Part shown: one piece after another, positions 26,309-35,765 of the stretch
How positions within the stretch are numbered: the stretch's first letter is position 1
Layout: each line of letters opens with the position of its first letter
From: Chitinophagales bacterium
GTDB taxonomy: Bacteria > Bacteroidota > Bacteroidia > Chitinophagales > UBA10324
Assembly (NCBI GenBank): GCA_025057275.1
Contig: JANWXQ010000028.1
Coordinates: 1 to 64,000 of the forward strand
Reading direction: 5' to 3'
Length of the DNA: 64,000 nt
Notes under the pieces: model-generated
Told to the model about the DNA's origin: nothing
The model's database searches: none
The model's input: only the letters and a program-made list of their open reading frames with translations
Program-made: the position numbers and the translations under genes

Positions 26309-28477
26309 ATGATCCGCATATTGTGGATTGTAGTATTTGGCTCCGTGGTATTGTTCCTGCTTATGCTGGCGCTGGCAGCCCTGGGCTTATTCGGTAAAAT
26401 GCCCTCGTTTGAAGAGTTGGAAAATCCGCACAGTGCACTGGCCACCGAGGTGTATTCCTCTGACGGCGTTTTGCTGGGCACCTATTTTATAGAGAACCGC
26501 TCGCCGTCTTCGTTGGAAGAGATTCCGGTTATGCTCCGACAGTGCCTGATTGCCACGGAAGACATCCGTTTCTACAGCCATTCCGGCATTGATTACCGCG
26601 GACAGTTAGCGGCTTTGATCTCTACCCTGTTGGGCGATGTGCGCGGCGGCAGCACCATTACCCAGCAGCTGGCCAAAAACCTCTTTCCCCGCCCCGGCAA
26701 CAACCTGATGGCCACCATTCTGTCCAAATTCAAGGAGTGGGTCATTGCCATCAAGCTCGAACGCCGCTACACCAAAGATGAAATTCTGAACCTCTATCTC
26801 CAGACTGTTCAGTTTAGCGAAAATTCTTATGGAATCAAAATGGCTGCCCGTACCTTTTTTAACCGATCGGTGGATTCGCTGCGGGTGGAGGAAGCTGCCG
26901 TTCTAATCGGTATGCTTAAGGGCAGTACCTACTACAATCCGCGGCGCAATCCGAAAAATGCCTTATCCCGGCGTAACGTCGTGCTGGCCCAGATGGCCAA
27001 ATACGGATTTCTGCCTGAGTCCGAACTGGACAGCCTCATGCAACTGCCCATCCGGCTGAACTACGTCAGTCCCGATCACAACAAAGGACTGGCTACGTAC
27101 TTCCGAGAATACCTGCGTCAGGAGCTGCTGCAATGGTGCAAAAACAACAAAAAGCCAGACGGCACTCCGTACAATCTGTACAAGGATGGCCTCAAAGTAT
27201 ACACCTCTATCCACAGCCGCATGCAGTTCTATGCCGAAGAAGCCGTACAAAAACACATGCGCGACCTGCAAAAGCAGTTTTTGGCCAGCTACCGCAACAG
27301 CGTGCCCTGGGGCAATACCAAGCAGTTCATTGATGAAGCCATGCGCAAAAGTTACCGCTGGCAAAGCATGAAGCGTTCCGGTATTTCTGAGGATTCCATC
27401 GTTCGTGCGTTTCACACGCCTATGCCCATGACGGTTTTTTCCTATGAAGGCGAAAAGGATACCACACTCACCCCTTACGATTCCATTAAGTATTACAAAA
27501 TGTTTCTGCATTGTGGCTTCATGGCCACCGATCCCCTGACCGGTCACGTGCTTGCCTGGGTGGGCGGCATCAATCATCATTACTTTCAGTACGACCACGT
27601 CAATCCCGGAGCCAAGCGTCAGGTAGGATCCACCATCAAACCCATTCTGTATGCTGTAGCCATTGACAACGGTTACAGCCCCTGTTACGAATTCCCCAAC
27701 GAGCGCATCGTATTTGAAGATTTTCAGAACTGGTCGCCCGAAAATGCCGATGGCCGCTACGGCGGCAACCTGACGCTGTACCAGGGTCTGGCCGGATCAG
27801 TGAACACGATCAGCGCCCACCTGATCCGCCACATCGGCCCACAGCCCATGATTGACCTGGCCCGCCGGCTGGGCATTGAAAGCAAAATGGATCCCTATCC
27901 CGCCATCAGTCTGGGAGTGACCGATATTTCCGTCTACGAAATGGCGGGCGTGTACGGAACCTTTGCCAACGAAGGCACCTACATCAAACCCCAGTACCTG
28001 CTGCGCATTGCCGACAAAAGAGGCAACGTATTACAACAATTCACTACACGACAGGCTGAAGTGCTTTCCCCTCAGGTCAACTACGTCATGGTGAAAATGC
28101 TGGAAGCGGTGGTGAACAGCGGCACTGCCCAGCGGCTGCGAAGCCGCTACGGTATTTCTTTTGCCGTTGCCGGAAAAACCGGCACCACCCAAAACAACAC
28201 CGATGGCTGGTTTGTCGGCTTTACGCCCGACCTGGTCGGAAGTTGTTGGGTAGGCGGCGAAGACCGCATCATCCGTTTCCGATCTACCTTTTACGGACAA
28301 GGCGCTAATATGGCCCTGCCCATTTTTGCGTATTTCCTCAAAAGCTGCTATGCCGACAAGTCGCTGGGTCTGACGCCCAAGGCAGCATTTCCTGTACCCC
28401 CCGGGCCTCAGGTCATTGAAACCGACTGCCAGAAATACAGGCAGTACATGAGCCAGCACAGCACCGACTATTACTGA
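26309..28477 (+). CDS. Penicillin-binding protein 1A (bifunctional transglycosylase/transpeptidase)
   Basis: Class A PBP of 722 residues. After one membrane helix, the GT51 domain carries ATEDIRFYSHSGID (catalytic Glu), GGSTITQQLAKNLF and RRYTKDEILNLYLQ. The transpeptidase domain has VGSTIKP (SxxK nucleophile), GSVNT (SxN) and GKTGTTQ (KTG), so both activities should be functional. I start at the ATG at 26309, 9 bp inside the TTG of the ORF track. The stop overlaps the convergent mtgA gene by 7 bp. Two GT51 enzymes therefore face each other here. Confidence 0.95.
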   Translation: MIRILWIVVFGSVVLFLLMLALAALGLFGKMPSFEELENPHSALATEVYSSDGVLLGTYFIENRSPSSLEEIPVMLRQCLIATEDIRFYSHSGIDYRGQLAALISTLLGDVRGGSTITQQLAKNLFPRPGNNLMATILSKFKEWVIAIKLERRYTKDEILNLYLQTVQFSENSYGIKMAARTFFNRSVDSLRVEEAAVLIGMLKGSTYYNPRRNPKNALSRRNVVLAQMAKYGFLPESELDSLMQLPIRLNYVSPDHNKGLATYFREYLRQELLQWCKNNKKPDGTPYNLYKDGLKVYTSIHSRMQFYAEEAVQKHMRDLQKQFLASYRNSVPWGNTKQFIDEAMRKSYRWQSMKRSGISEDSIVRAFHTPMPMTVFSYEGEKDTTLTPYDSIKYYKMFLHCGFMATDPLTGHVLAWVGGINHHYFQYDHVNPGAKRQVGSTIKPILYAVAIDNGYSPCYEFPNERIVFEDFQNWSPENADGRYGGNLTLYQGLAGSVNTISAHLIRHIGPQPMIDLARRLGIESKMDPYPAISLGVTDISVYEMAGVYGTFANEGTYIKPQYLLRIADKRGNVLQQFTTRQAEVLSPQVNYVMVKMLEAVVNSGTAQRLRSRYGISFAVAGKTGTTQNNTDGWFVGFTPDLVGSCWVGGEDRIIRFRSTFYGQGANMALPIFAYFLKSCYADKSLGLTPKAAFPVPPGPQVIETDCQKYRQYMSQHSTDYY

Positions 28478-29163
28478 TCGAATGACTCCAGGAGTTGTTC
28501 CAGTTCCGGCTGCCCGCGCAACTGGCGCATCTGCCGCATCACCCAAACATGCCTTCGTTGTACCCAACGACTGGTCGGTTTGACCGTATATAGTTTCGGA
28601 TTGGGCAGACTGGCTGCGATCATTGCCGCCTCGCGCTCCGTAAGCTGTGCAGCAGATTTTCCAAAAAAAACCTGCGCAGCACATTCAATGCCATAAATCC
28701 CTTTTCCCATTTCAATGACGTTCAGATAAAGCTCCAGAATGCGTCGCTTGCTGTACAACAGCTCCAGCCACAGAGTAAAATACCCTTCCAGTCCCTTACG
28801 CAGCCAGCTTCGGCCCTGCCACAGAAAAACATTCTTCGCCACCTGTTGGGTGATGGTGCTGGCCCCGCGCACCGTACGGCCTTTGCGCTCATTGACGGCC
28901 CAGGCCTCCCGTATGCTGGCCCAGTCAAAACCTTTATGAGTGGCAAACTTCTGGTCTTCGGCTGCAATCACCGCCAGGCGAGCCTGCGGATTGATGCGTT
29001 CCAGCGGCACATAATCGCGCCGCAGTCCCTGTCCGGACAGCAAACTATGGAGTTGCGTCAGCGTAATCGGAGGAAAGAACCAACGGCAATAGAGTAAATA
29101 GGCGAGGTGCACTGCGATTAATGCCAGCACCAATCGCCTGAACAATCGCCAAATAACCGTCAC
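28471..29163 (-). CDS. mtgA: Monofunctional biosynthetic peptidoglycan transglycosylase
   Basis: A 230-residue GT51 enzyme that polymerises lipid II into glycan strands. It has one N-terminal membrane helix (LVLALIAVHLAYLLY). The catalytic region AAEDQKFATHKGFD is followed by RGASTITQQVAKNVFLWQGRSWLRKGLE, the last part being a hallmark of MtgA. No transpeptidase domain is present. I prefer the GTG start at 29163, because an AAGGA ribosome-binding sequence lies 7 bp upstream and the ORF-track TTG at 29184 does not have one. It is divergent from uvrC. Confidence 0.93.
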   Translation of the reverse strand: MTVIWRLFRRLVLALIAVHLAYLLYCRWFFPPITLTQLHSLLSGQGLRRDYVPLERINPQARLAVIAAEDQKFATHKGFDWASIREAWAVNERKGRTVRGASTITQQVAKNVFLWQGRSWLRKGLEGYFTLWLELLYSKRRILELYLNVIEMGKGIYGIECAAQVFFGKSAAQLTEREAAMIAASLPNPKLYTVKPTSRWVQRRHVWVMRQMRQLRGQPELEQLLESFDQ

Positions 29164-29219
29164 GGAAAATCCTTTACAAAGCAACGGATTGAACCGATAA
29201 CCTGCAGCCTGCAGGCTTG

Positions 29220-29227
29220 TAGTTTTG
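29220..29227 (+). promoter_or_regulatory. -7 element (TAGTTTTG) just upstream of uvrC
   Basis: Perfect TAnnTTTG ending 4 bp before the uvrC GTG at 29232, which predicts an almost leaderless message. Confidence 0.4.
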
Positions 29228-29231
29228 TATT

Positions 29232-31064
29232 GTGACGCCGGAAGTGTTTCACCTGCTGGCTCCTTCCCTGCCCGAAGAAGCCGGCGTTTATCGCTTCATT
29301 GCCGCCGATCAGTCGGTTTTATACGTTGGCAAAGCCAAAAACCTCCGCAAGCGGCTGGCTTCTTATTTCACCAAGACCGACCTGCCTGCGCGCACGCATG
29401 TGATGGTTCGCCGCGCCGCCACCCTGGAATACACCGTGGTAGCCTCCGAACAGGATGCCCTGTTGCTGGAAAACGAACTCATCAAACGTTACCAGCCCCG
29501 CTACAACGTCAATTTGCGCGATGACAAAACCTATCCCTGGATCGCCATTCTGAACGAACCGTTTCCTCGGGTCATCCTGACGCGGCGGCCAGACCGCCGG
29601 CGCATGACCCTGTTTGGACCGTACACCTCGGTGCATATCGTCAGGGAAATTCTGGAGTTCATCAAAAAGATGTTTCCCCTGCGCACCTGCAACCTGGCGC
29701 TTACTGCTCAGAATATCGCCTCGGGTCGCTTCCGGGTTTGCTTGGAATACCACTTGGGCAATTGCAAAGGCCCCTGCGCCGGTCTTCAGTCAGAAGCCGA
29801 TTATCAGGAATCCATCAGGCAAATCCGCAACATGCTGCGGGGTAATCTGGGCGAAGTGCGACAAGCCTTACAGGAACGTATGAAGCAACTGGCTGATGCC
29901 TACCGGTTTGAAGAAGCCGAGCAGGTGAAGCGGCAGCTGCAGCATCTGGAGCACTACCAAAGCCGCTCGCTGGTGGTGCATCCTTCCATTACCGACGTGG
30001 ATGTGTTTGCCTATTTTCAGAGCGAACACCAGGCTTATCTGCATGGCATGCATCTGGCGCAGGGCGTCGTGGTGCAAACGCGCACCTTGCAGGCAGCCCG
30101 CAGGCTGGAAGAACCGAAGGAAGACATTTGTTCTTACCTGATTCATGAATGGCGCAGCCAGTTAGGCAGCCAGGCCACGGAAATCATTGTCCCTTTCCCC
30201 ATTTCGTTTGCCGGGTCGGCCACCGTAACCGTACCCCAGCGCGGCGATAAGAAAAAACTACTGGACCTGGCTGTACGAAACCTGCATTATTATGTGCTGG
30301 CCCGTCAGCGGGCTGCCGAACGACGCCCCCGCCACCGAGCCAACCACATTCTGCTGCAACTGCAACAGGATTTCCGCCTCAGTGAACTGCCTGTTCATAT
30401 TGAATGTTTTGATAATTCCAATTTTCAGGGAACTGATCCCGTCGCTGCGCTGGTAGTGTTTCGTAACGGAAAGCCCAGCAAAAAGGACTATCGCCACTTT
30501 CACATCCGGTCGGTAACCGGCCCCGACGATTTTTCTTCTATGGCCGAAATCGTTTATCGTCGCTACCGCAGACTGCTGGAAGAAAACCAGCCGTTGCCTC
30601 AACTGGTGATCATTGACGGCGGAAAGGGGCAGCTATCGGCAGCTCTGGGTAGTCTGGAAAAGCTGGGCCTTACCGGACGCATGCAGGTTTGTGCTATCGC
30701 CAAAAGACTGGAAGAAATTTACTTTCCTCATGATCCGTTGCCGTTGTATCTGGATAAAAAATCACCCTCTCTGCGTCTGGTGCAACAAATCCGCAATGAA
30801 GCCCATCGCTTTGCCATCAGCCATCATCGGCAGCGCAGAAGCCGGACCTTATTGCGCACCGAACTGACCGATATTGTCGGCATTGGTCCTAAGACGGCCG
30901 AAGCGTTGTTGCGTCATTTTCGTTCGGTAGCTGCAATTCGTCAGGCCGACGAGAAGGAACTGGCCCGAATTGCCGGCGCCCACAAGGCCCGGTTGATTTA
31001 CGCCCATTTTCATCCAAACAACCAGGCCCTCAACCCTCCCAACCCGGAAAGGATCTCCAACTAA
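29232..31064 (+). CDS. uvrC: UvrABC excinuclease subunit C
   Basis: UvrC makes both incisions in nucleotide-excision repair. The 610-residue protein shows the GIY-YIG nuclease domain (EEAGVYRFIAADQSVLYVGKAKNLRKRL), the Cys-containing middle region (LGNCKGPCAG), a UvrB-interacting UVR motif (about residues 205-240), the RNase H-like C-terminal nuclease (IECFDNSNFQGTDPVAALVVF, VIIDGGKGQL) and a terminal helix-hairpin-helix pair (IVGIGPKTAEALL). The start codon is GTG. All functional parts are present. Confidence 0.97.
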   Translation: MTPEVFHLLAPSLPEEAGVYRFIAADQSVLYVGKAKNLRKRLASYFTKTDLPARTHVMVRRAATLEYTVVASEQDALLLENELIKRYQPRYNVNLRDDKTYPWIAILNEPFPRVILTRRPDRRRMTLFGPYTSVHIVREILEFIKKMFPLRTCNLALTAQNIASGRFRVCLEYHLGNCKGPCAGLQSEADYQESIRQIRNMLRGNLGEVRQALQERMKQLADAYRFEEAEQVKRQLQHLEHYQSRSLVVHPSITDVDVFAYFQSEHQAYLHGMHLAQGVVVQTRTLQAARRLEEPKEDICSYLIHEWRSQLGSQATEIIVPFPISFAGSATVTVPQRGDKKKLLDLAVRNLHYYVLARQRAAERRPRHRANHILLQLQQDFRLSELPVHIECFDNSNFQGTDPVAALVVFRNGKPSKKDYRHFHIRSVTGPDDFSSMAEIVYRRYRRLLEENQPLPQLVIIDGGKGQLSAALGSLEKLGLTGRMQVCAIAKRLEEIYFPHDPLPLYLDKKSPSLRLVQQIRNEAHRFAISHHRQRRSRTLLRTELTDIVGIGPKTAEALLRHFRSVAAIRQADEKELARIAGAHKARLIYAHFHPNNQALNPPNPERISN

Positions 31065-31121
31065 ACCTTCTCTGATGAAGACCGGTGGGCAACCGCAGGC
31101 AGCACCTGAAGCAACAGCCGC

Positions 31122-34100
31122 TCAGCGGTGAAAAAATTTCAATGCCCGCTGTTGCTGACCCGACTGCACTGCAATCAGATACATCCCCTGACCCATCAGG
31201 TCAGGCAGATCCATCGTAACGAGTCCTGAAATTTGTTGTATCTGCTGCCTGTGACGCCTCAGTACTTTTCCGGATGCATCATAAAGCGTTACCTGCAAAT
31301 CCGCATCAGTAGCATTCTGGTAAACCAGGGTTATGGCATCTTCAGCAAAGGAAGTTGCAAGTTCCACTTCAAACAGACGGGATGAGCGGCCGGTCAAGAA
31401 GATGACGGGCGAAAATTCGGCAGATCCGTCGAAGTCCACCTGCCGCAGGCGATAATAGTAGGCCGGATCATTCAAAAAGCTGTCAGCGAACACATAGGTT
31501 GTGGGAAGCGAAGTGGTTCCCCGTCCGCTTACAAAGCCAATGACCTCCCAGAAATCAGCCCGCAGCGAACGCTGCACTTCAAAGCCGTGGTTGTTGAATT
31601 CGCTCGCCGTAACCCAGCGCAGCAGGTTTACGTTGCCGGCATTGCTGCCTTCAAAGGTGACCAGTTCCACCGGCAGGGTGGTGTTGGTGGGACCCAGGAT
31701 TTCAAAATTGTCAATAGCAACTCCCGGCGCTGTAATCAGCACATCGGATCGAAAGACAATGCGAAAGGCTACGTTGGGATTTCCCTGAAGCGCCGATGTG
31801 GCAAACTGCCTCAGCACATAACCGGAAGTGGATCCGGTAAAGAACGGCTCTCCGTAAGGGAAGGCCGTTCCATAGTATAGGGTGTTTGCATAATTGTACC
31901 AGGAGCCTCCGGTGGTGCCCAGCAAGTTCCACGTGCTGCCTTTGTCTAGGGAGTATTCCACGCGGAAACCGTCCCAGTCTGTTTCCACATTGTATTTCGC
32001 ATAAAAAGAAATCGTATAGGTTCCTGTTGCCGAAAAGTTGAAGTTTGGTGTGTACAAATAGCTAACCGAGTGATTGACATAATTTCCCGACAACCCGGTT
32101 ACCCAGGCAAATGAGCCGCTGTACGTACCGTTTTTGCCGCTGGTGGAGGAATTGCCCCGAACCCATCCGGTGCCATAAGGCGTTTCGGCTCCGAAATCAT
32201 TGGCATTGACATCAAAATTGCCTCCGTTGGCGGCCAGATAGGGAGTTCCCCTGTTGGGCAAAATAAGAATGTAGTTGGTTCGGGTAACTGTAGCTGCGCC
32301 GTTGTTGATGGTCAGTGTCACGGTCTTATATCCCGGCGTGCTGTAGGATTTCACCGGATTTTTAACCGTGGAAGTAGTTGCGTCGCCAAAATTCCAGCTC
32401 CACGATGTAGCCTTGTAGGAAGCATCGGTGAACTGGATGGGAGCACCGACGTAGGAAACGGTTTTGTTGGCGAAAAAGTCAGCCGTCGGGTTAGCGAAGA
32501 CGTCAGTGGAAAACAGCCCTCGGCCATGGGTGGCGGCAATGACCAGCCTGTCGCTGCTGCGGATCTGCAACATGCGGGTGCTTACGTTGGGCATGCCTGT
32601 GCTGGCCGGCGACCAGATGGTGGAGGTGCCATTCAGGTCGTCCGTGGTCCAAACGCCGGTTTCGGTGGCCAGCATAGCCTGATCGCTGTTGTTCGGATTG
32701 AACAATACCCACCAGATGGGCATGTCGGGCAGGTTGCCTTCCACCGAAGTCCATGTGGTTCCTCCGTTGGTCGTCTGCCATACGCTGGTAACGCCATAGT
32801 TGGAATAAGTAACCAGCAGGTGATTATCGTTGCCGTTCTGCACGGCAATGCAACTGACGTTATTATTGGCAACGGGCGTTCCGATCAGCGTGGCGCTGGC
32901 GCTGCCGTTGGCATTATCTACCCGGATGACCCGTCCATTGCTGGTTCCGATGAAAATGCGGTTGCTGGTATTCGGGGAAACCGTCAAGTGGGTAAAAAAG
33001 CTGGTTCCCGAAGCGCTGCTGATGTTTACCGTAGTGACGGTGTTGGAGGTGGTAGCATTTACGATTCGTCCGTACAAGCCGTAATTGGTACCGTTGTACG
33101 GATTGCCGTAGTTGAAATACAGTACGTTGTTGATGTTATCGTAGGCGGAAGGATTGATGAAATTGCCGACACTGCTGTTGGAAAATACGGAAGAAAAGGT
33201 GTTACCTCCATCGCTGGAGCGGTAAATGTTGGCAAACACATAAGATGCAAACTGATACGAAGGCTGATCCTGGTCTATATGGCAATAGCCGCCGTCGCCA
33301 CCCAGGGCTTCGATGGTGGTATTTATGCCCGGGGCGTAATAAAGCTGGGTTCCATTGTCCTGAGAGCCGGCCAGAAACTGGTGATTGCCGGCATTGGGGT
33401 GCATGGCACAGGAGTAGTAGGTAGTGACGTTGTAATTCCAGCCTTTAAAGGAAAAGGTGTTTCCGCCATCGGTGCTGCGGTACACGCCGCCGTCATTGCC
33501 AAACAACACCACATTCGGATTACCGGGCTGAAAGACAATGGCATGCTGATCGGCATGCACATAAGGCCGGCTGCAGCCGCCCCACCAACTGCTCTTCTGT
33601 GTCCACGTGTTACCGCCATCGGTTGACAAAAACAGATCAATGCCTCCGATCAGCACGCGGTTGGCATTCGTGGGATCAACGGCGGCTATGAGGTCGTACC
33701 AGCCCTGACCTCTGGTAAAGTCGTTGGAGGTGCTGGAGCAGCTCTGATCGTTCCACAAGGGCTTCGGCAGGGTTGTCCAGGTGCTGCCGCTGTTGGTGGA
33801 CTTATAAATGTTGTACAAGCCTCCGGTAGAAGCCTGTTCAGTCAGCACATACAGGGTAGAAGCATTGGAGGGGGCACAGGCTATTTCGCAACGGAAAAAG
33901 GCCGAAGTAGGAAAACCATTGGTGCCTGTGTTGAGTTTGGTCCAGGAACCGGCATCGCCGGTGGTGGAGCGATAGATTCCATCGGTTTGCAGGATGCCCA
34001 TTGCGGCATATATGGAATTGTCGGCAGCAATTTCCAGATCAGCGGCCCGGTCGGAGGAGGCACCCAGTCCGTTTCCCAGCACCTTGGTCCATGTAGCTCC

Positions 34101-34826
34101 CCCATCGGCCGAGCGGAACACCCCGCCGGAGCCGCTTGCGGCGGATCGGGTGGCTGCATACACATGTCCGGTAACCGGATGGACAACAATTTTTTGAACA
34201 TATTGAAAGTCAGGATTGCCCACGGTAGAAGCCAGTGCCGACCAGGTGGCGCCGCCATTGGTGGACTTGAAAATGCCATCGCCCCGGATGGCGTCAAAAT
34301 TGTACCAACCTTCTCCCGTGCCGGCATACAATACCTGCGGATTCAGCGGGTCGGCAGCCAACGTGCTGATGGCCAGATTGGCCATCAGATCGTCCACCGG
34401 CACCCAAACCGGCTTGGCGGCCGTAATGTCATTGGTTTTCCAAATACCGCCGCCTACTCCTCCGGCAAATACGGCCTTACCTGTGGGATCATTAGGGTCA
34501 AACAAAACAGCCCGCGTCCGCCCCGAAACATTGTCGGGACCCCGTTCCGTCCAGACGATACCCGGAATTGCATCCCGCACAGCCGATTGCTGCAACTGAC
34601 GGGTATATTCCAGAGCATAAGCCAGGCGTTCGCGCGGCACATAGCCAAGCGCCACATCCTTGGTCATCTCGGTCTCAAACCGGGCATACAGGGCCGGCCC
34701 TTCATCCGGCAACTGATGTTCGGATTCCTTCTTGGATAGTTTGTGAGGAAGGTCAGAGCTGCGAAAAGTACACGATACTGTGTAAGCGGCAATTGCAAGA
34801 AGAAACCATGGGCGTAATTGTTGCAT
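31122..34826 (-). CDS. Large exported Asp-box/PKD protein with type IX sorting domain
   Basis: A 1234-residue secreted protein. The N-terminal hydrophobic segment (FLLAIAAYTVSC) is a signal or lipoprotein peptide. The sortilin/VPS10-like beta-propeller part contains about eight Asp-box (BNR) repeats such as SADGGATWTKV, STDGGNTWTQK and SSDGGNTF. A PKD domain follows (APIQFTDASYKATSWSWNFGD), then a jelly-roll-like domain. The C-terminus (TLYDASGKVLRR ... GMYLIAVQSGQQQRALKFFHR) is a type A sorting domain. It is therefore a probable substrate of the type IX system encoded just upstream. The ATG at 34826 is placed after a -7 element at 34850. The ligand or enzymatic role is unknown. Confidence 0.85.
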   Translation of the reverse strand: MQQLRPWFLLAIAAYTVSCTFRSSDLPHKLSKKESEHQLPDEGPALYARFETEMTKDVALGYVPRERLAYALEYTRQLQQSAVRDAIPGIVWTERGPDNVSGRTRAVLFDPNDPTGKAVFAGGVGGGIWKTNDITAAKPVWVPVDDLMANLAISTLAADPLNPQVLYAGTGEGWYNFDAIRGDGIFKSTNGGATWSALASTVGNPDFQYVQKIVVHPVTGHVYAATRSAASGSGGVFRSADGGATWTKVLGNGLGASSDRAADLEIAADNSIYAAMGILQTDGIYRSTTGDAGSWTKLNTGTNGFPTSAFFRCEIACAPSNASTLYVLTEQASTGGLYNIYKSTNSGSTWTTLPKPLWNDQSCSSTSNDFTRGQGWYDLIAAVDPTNANRVLIGGIDLFLSTDGGNTWTQKSSWWGGCSRPYVHADQHAIVFQPGNPNVVLFGNDGGVYRSTDGGNTFSFKGWNYNVTTYYSCAMHPNAGNHQFLAGSQDNGTQLYYAPGINTTIEALGGDGGYCHIDQDQPSYQFASYVFANIYRSSDGGNTFSSVFSNSSVGNFINPSAYDNINNVLYFNYGNPYNGTNYGLYGRIVNATTSNTVTTVNISSASGTSFFTHLTVSPNTSNRIFIGTSNGRVIRVDNANGSASATLIGTPVANNNVSCIAVQNGNDNHLLVTYSNYGVTSVWQTTNGGTTWTSVEGNLPDMPIWWVLFNPNNSDQAMLATETGVWTTDDLNGTSTIWSPASTGMPNVSTRMLQIRSSDRLVIAATHGRGLFSTDVFANPTADFFANKTVSYVGAPIQFTDASYKATSWSWNFGDATTSTVKNPVKSYSTPGYKTVTLTINNGAATVTRTNYILILPNRGTPYLAANGGNFDVNANDFGAETPYGTGWVRGNSSTSGKNGTYSGSFAWVTGLSGNYVNHSVSYLYTPNFNFSATGTYTISFYAKYNVETDWDGFRVEYSLDKGSTWNLLGTTGGSWYNYANTLYYGTAFPYGEPFFTGSTSGYVLRQFATSALQGNPNVAFRIVFRSDVLITAPGVAIDNFEILGPTNTTLPVELVTFEGSNAGNVNLLRWVTASEFNNHGFEVQRSLRADFWEVIGFVSGRGTTSLPTTYVFADSFLNDPAYYYRLRQVDFDGSAEFSPVIFLTGRSSRLFEVELATSFAEDAITLVYQNATDADLQVTLYDASGKVLRRHRQQIQQISGLVTMDLPDLMGQGMYLIAVQSGQQQRALKFFHR

Positions 34827-34849
34827 CGGACCCTGCAACAAGCAGTAAG

Positions 34850-34857
34850 CAAATTTA
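34850..34857 (-). promoter_or_regulatory. -7 element (TAAATTTG) for the Asp-box cargo gene
   Basis: Perfect TAnnTTTG on the minus strand 23 bp before the ATG at 34826. It suggests the cargo gene can be transcribed separately from gldKLMN. Confidence 0.45.
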
Positions 34858-34928
34858 ATTAAATAATGCAAAGCTGAAATACTGCCGCATGCGAGATTCA
34901 TGCAGTTTCGAAGGGCAGCCGGTAGCGG

Positions 34929-35753
34929 TCAGTACGACCAGAGGTCGTGCTCAAAGTTGAAGATATCGGCCTTGATGCGGTCCGATTCGCGCAGGGCATC
35001 CACGCCGGTAGCGTAATCCTGAATACGGCGGTCAAAGACATTGGATTCCTTGATGATGATGCTGGAGAACAGGCGCATTTCCAAGACATCTTCCCAGCTC
35101 CAGCGCTGGCTGTCGTTTCGGGGATTGAAAGCTTCCGCACGTGCCAGAATGGGCCGGCAGGCAGGATAGTACACCCAGAAGATCGGGTATGAAATCTGTG
35201 CGCCTTCGTCAAAGTACAGCGGAGCAATACCCATAATGCGCACCATCATCTGAGACGATTTTTTATTGAAAAACCAATCTTCCTTTATTCGGTAGGAACG
35301 TACCAGATTGGGATTGAACAGGCGTTCCACCACCGTATCCTTAATGTAGTTTCCTTCCAGGTCAGAAATCGGAATGGTATCGAAACCAGCGCCCCGCTGA
35401 CGCACCTGTTCGGGCGTGAGGGGTGTTCGGAACTGGTCATCATCGTAAACCTGGATTTCTCCGGAAAGAGCTGCATCGCGCAAAACGGCAACCAGCGGTT
35501 TGAGTTTGCTCCAGTCCAATCCTTCGTAACGGAAGGGCAGGTTCATCTTTTCGTTTACATCAATAAGCCGCCAGATGCGCTTGTGCCAATACACATCGTT
35601 TTCGCTGACGTAGTCGTAGGGCAACGGTTCGCGCTCTACTACGGCCACCTGGGTATAAAACAGGTCGCGCGGCTGGGTCTCTGTGGTCTGGGCATGCAGG
35701 CCAATGGACTGGACGACAAGGAAGAGGAACAAAACAGCGCGACGCATCAACAT
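34929..35753 (-). CDS. gldN: Gliding motility/type IX secretion protein GldN
   Basis: GldN (PorN) forms, with GldK, the periplasmic ring under the outer membrane of the type IX machine and touches GldM. The 274-residue protein has a signal peptide (MRRAVLFLFLVVQSIGLHAQ) and family motifs such as NDVYWHKRIWRLIDVNEKMNLPF and FNPRNDSQRWSWEDVLEMRLF. Two in-frame ATGs (35753 and 35747) are possible starts. It is the last gene of the gldKLMN cluster, 12 bp after gldM. Confidence 0.95.
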   Translation of the reverse strand: MLMRRAVLFLFLVVQSIGLHAQTTETQPRDLFYTQVAVVEREPLPYDYVSENDVYWHKRIWRLIDVNEKMNLPFRYEGLDWSKLKPLVAVLRDAALSGEIQVYDDDQFRTPLTPEQVRQRGAGFDTIPISDLEGNYIKDTVVERLFNPNLVRSYRIKEDWFFNKKSSQMMVRIMGIAPLYFDEGAQISYPIFWVYYPACRPILARAEAFNPRNDSQRWSWEDVLEMRLFSSIIIKESNVFDRRIQDYATGVDALRESDRIKADIFNFEHDLWSY

Positions 35754-35765
35754 AACCTGAATGTT

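Noticed and set aside
32526-33626. 366-aa plus-strand ORF opposite the Asp-box protein
   Set aside because: The repeat-rich gene produces a long open antisense frame; Gly/Val/Ile-rich with no domain.
31140-34600. Asp-box coding region considered as a DNA tandem repeat array
   Set aside because: The repeats are short, degenerate protein motifs spaced irregularly; no DNA-level tandem array or CRISPR-like spacing is seen.
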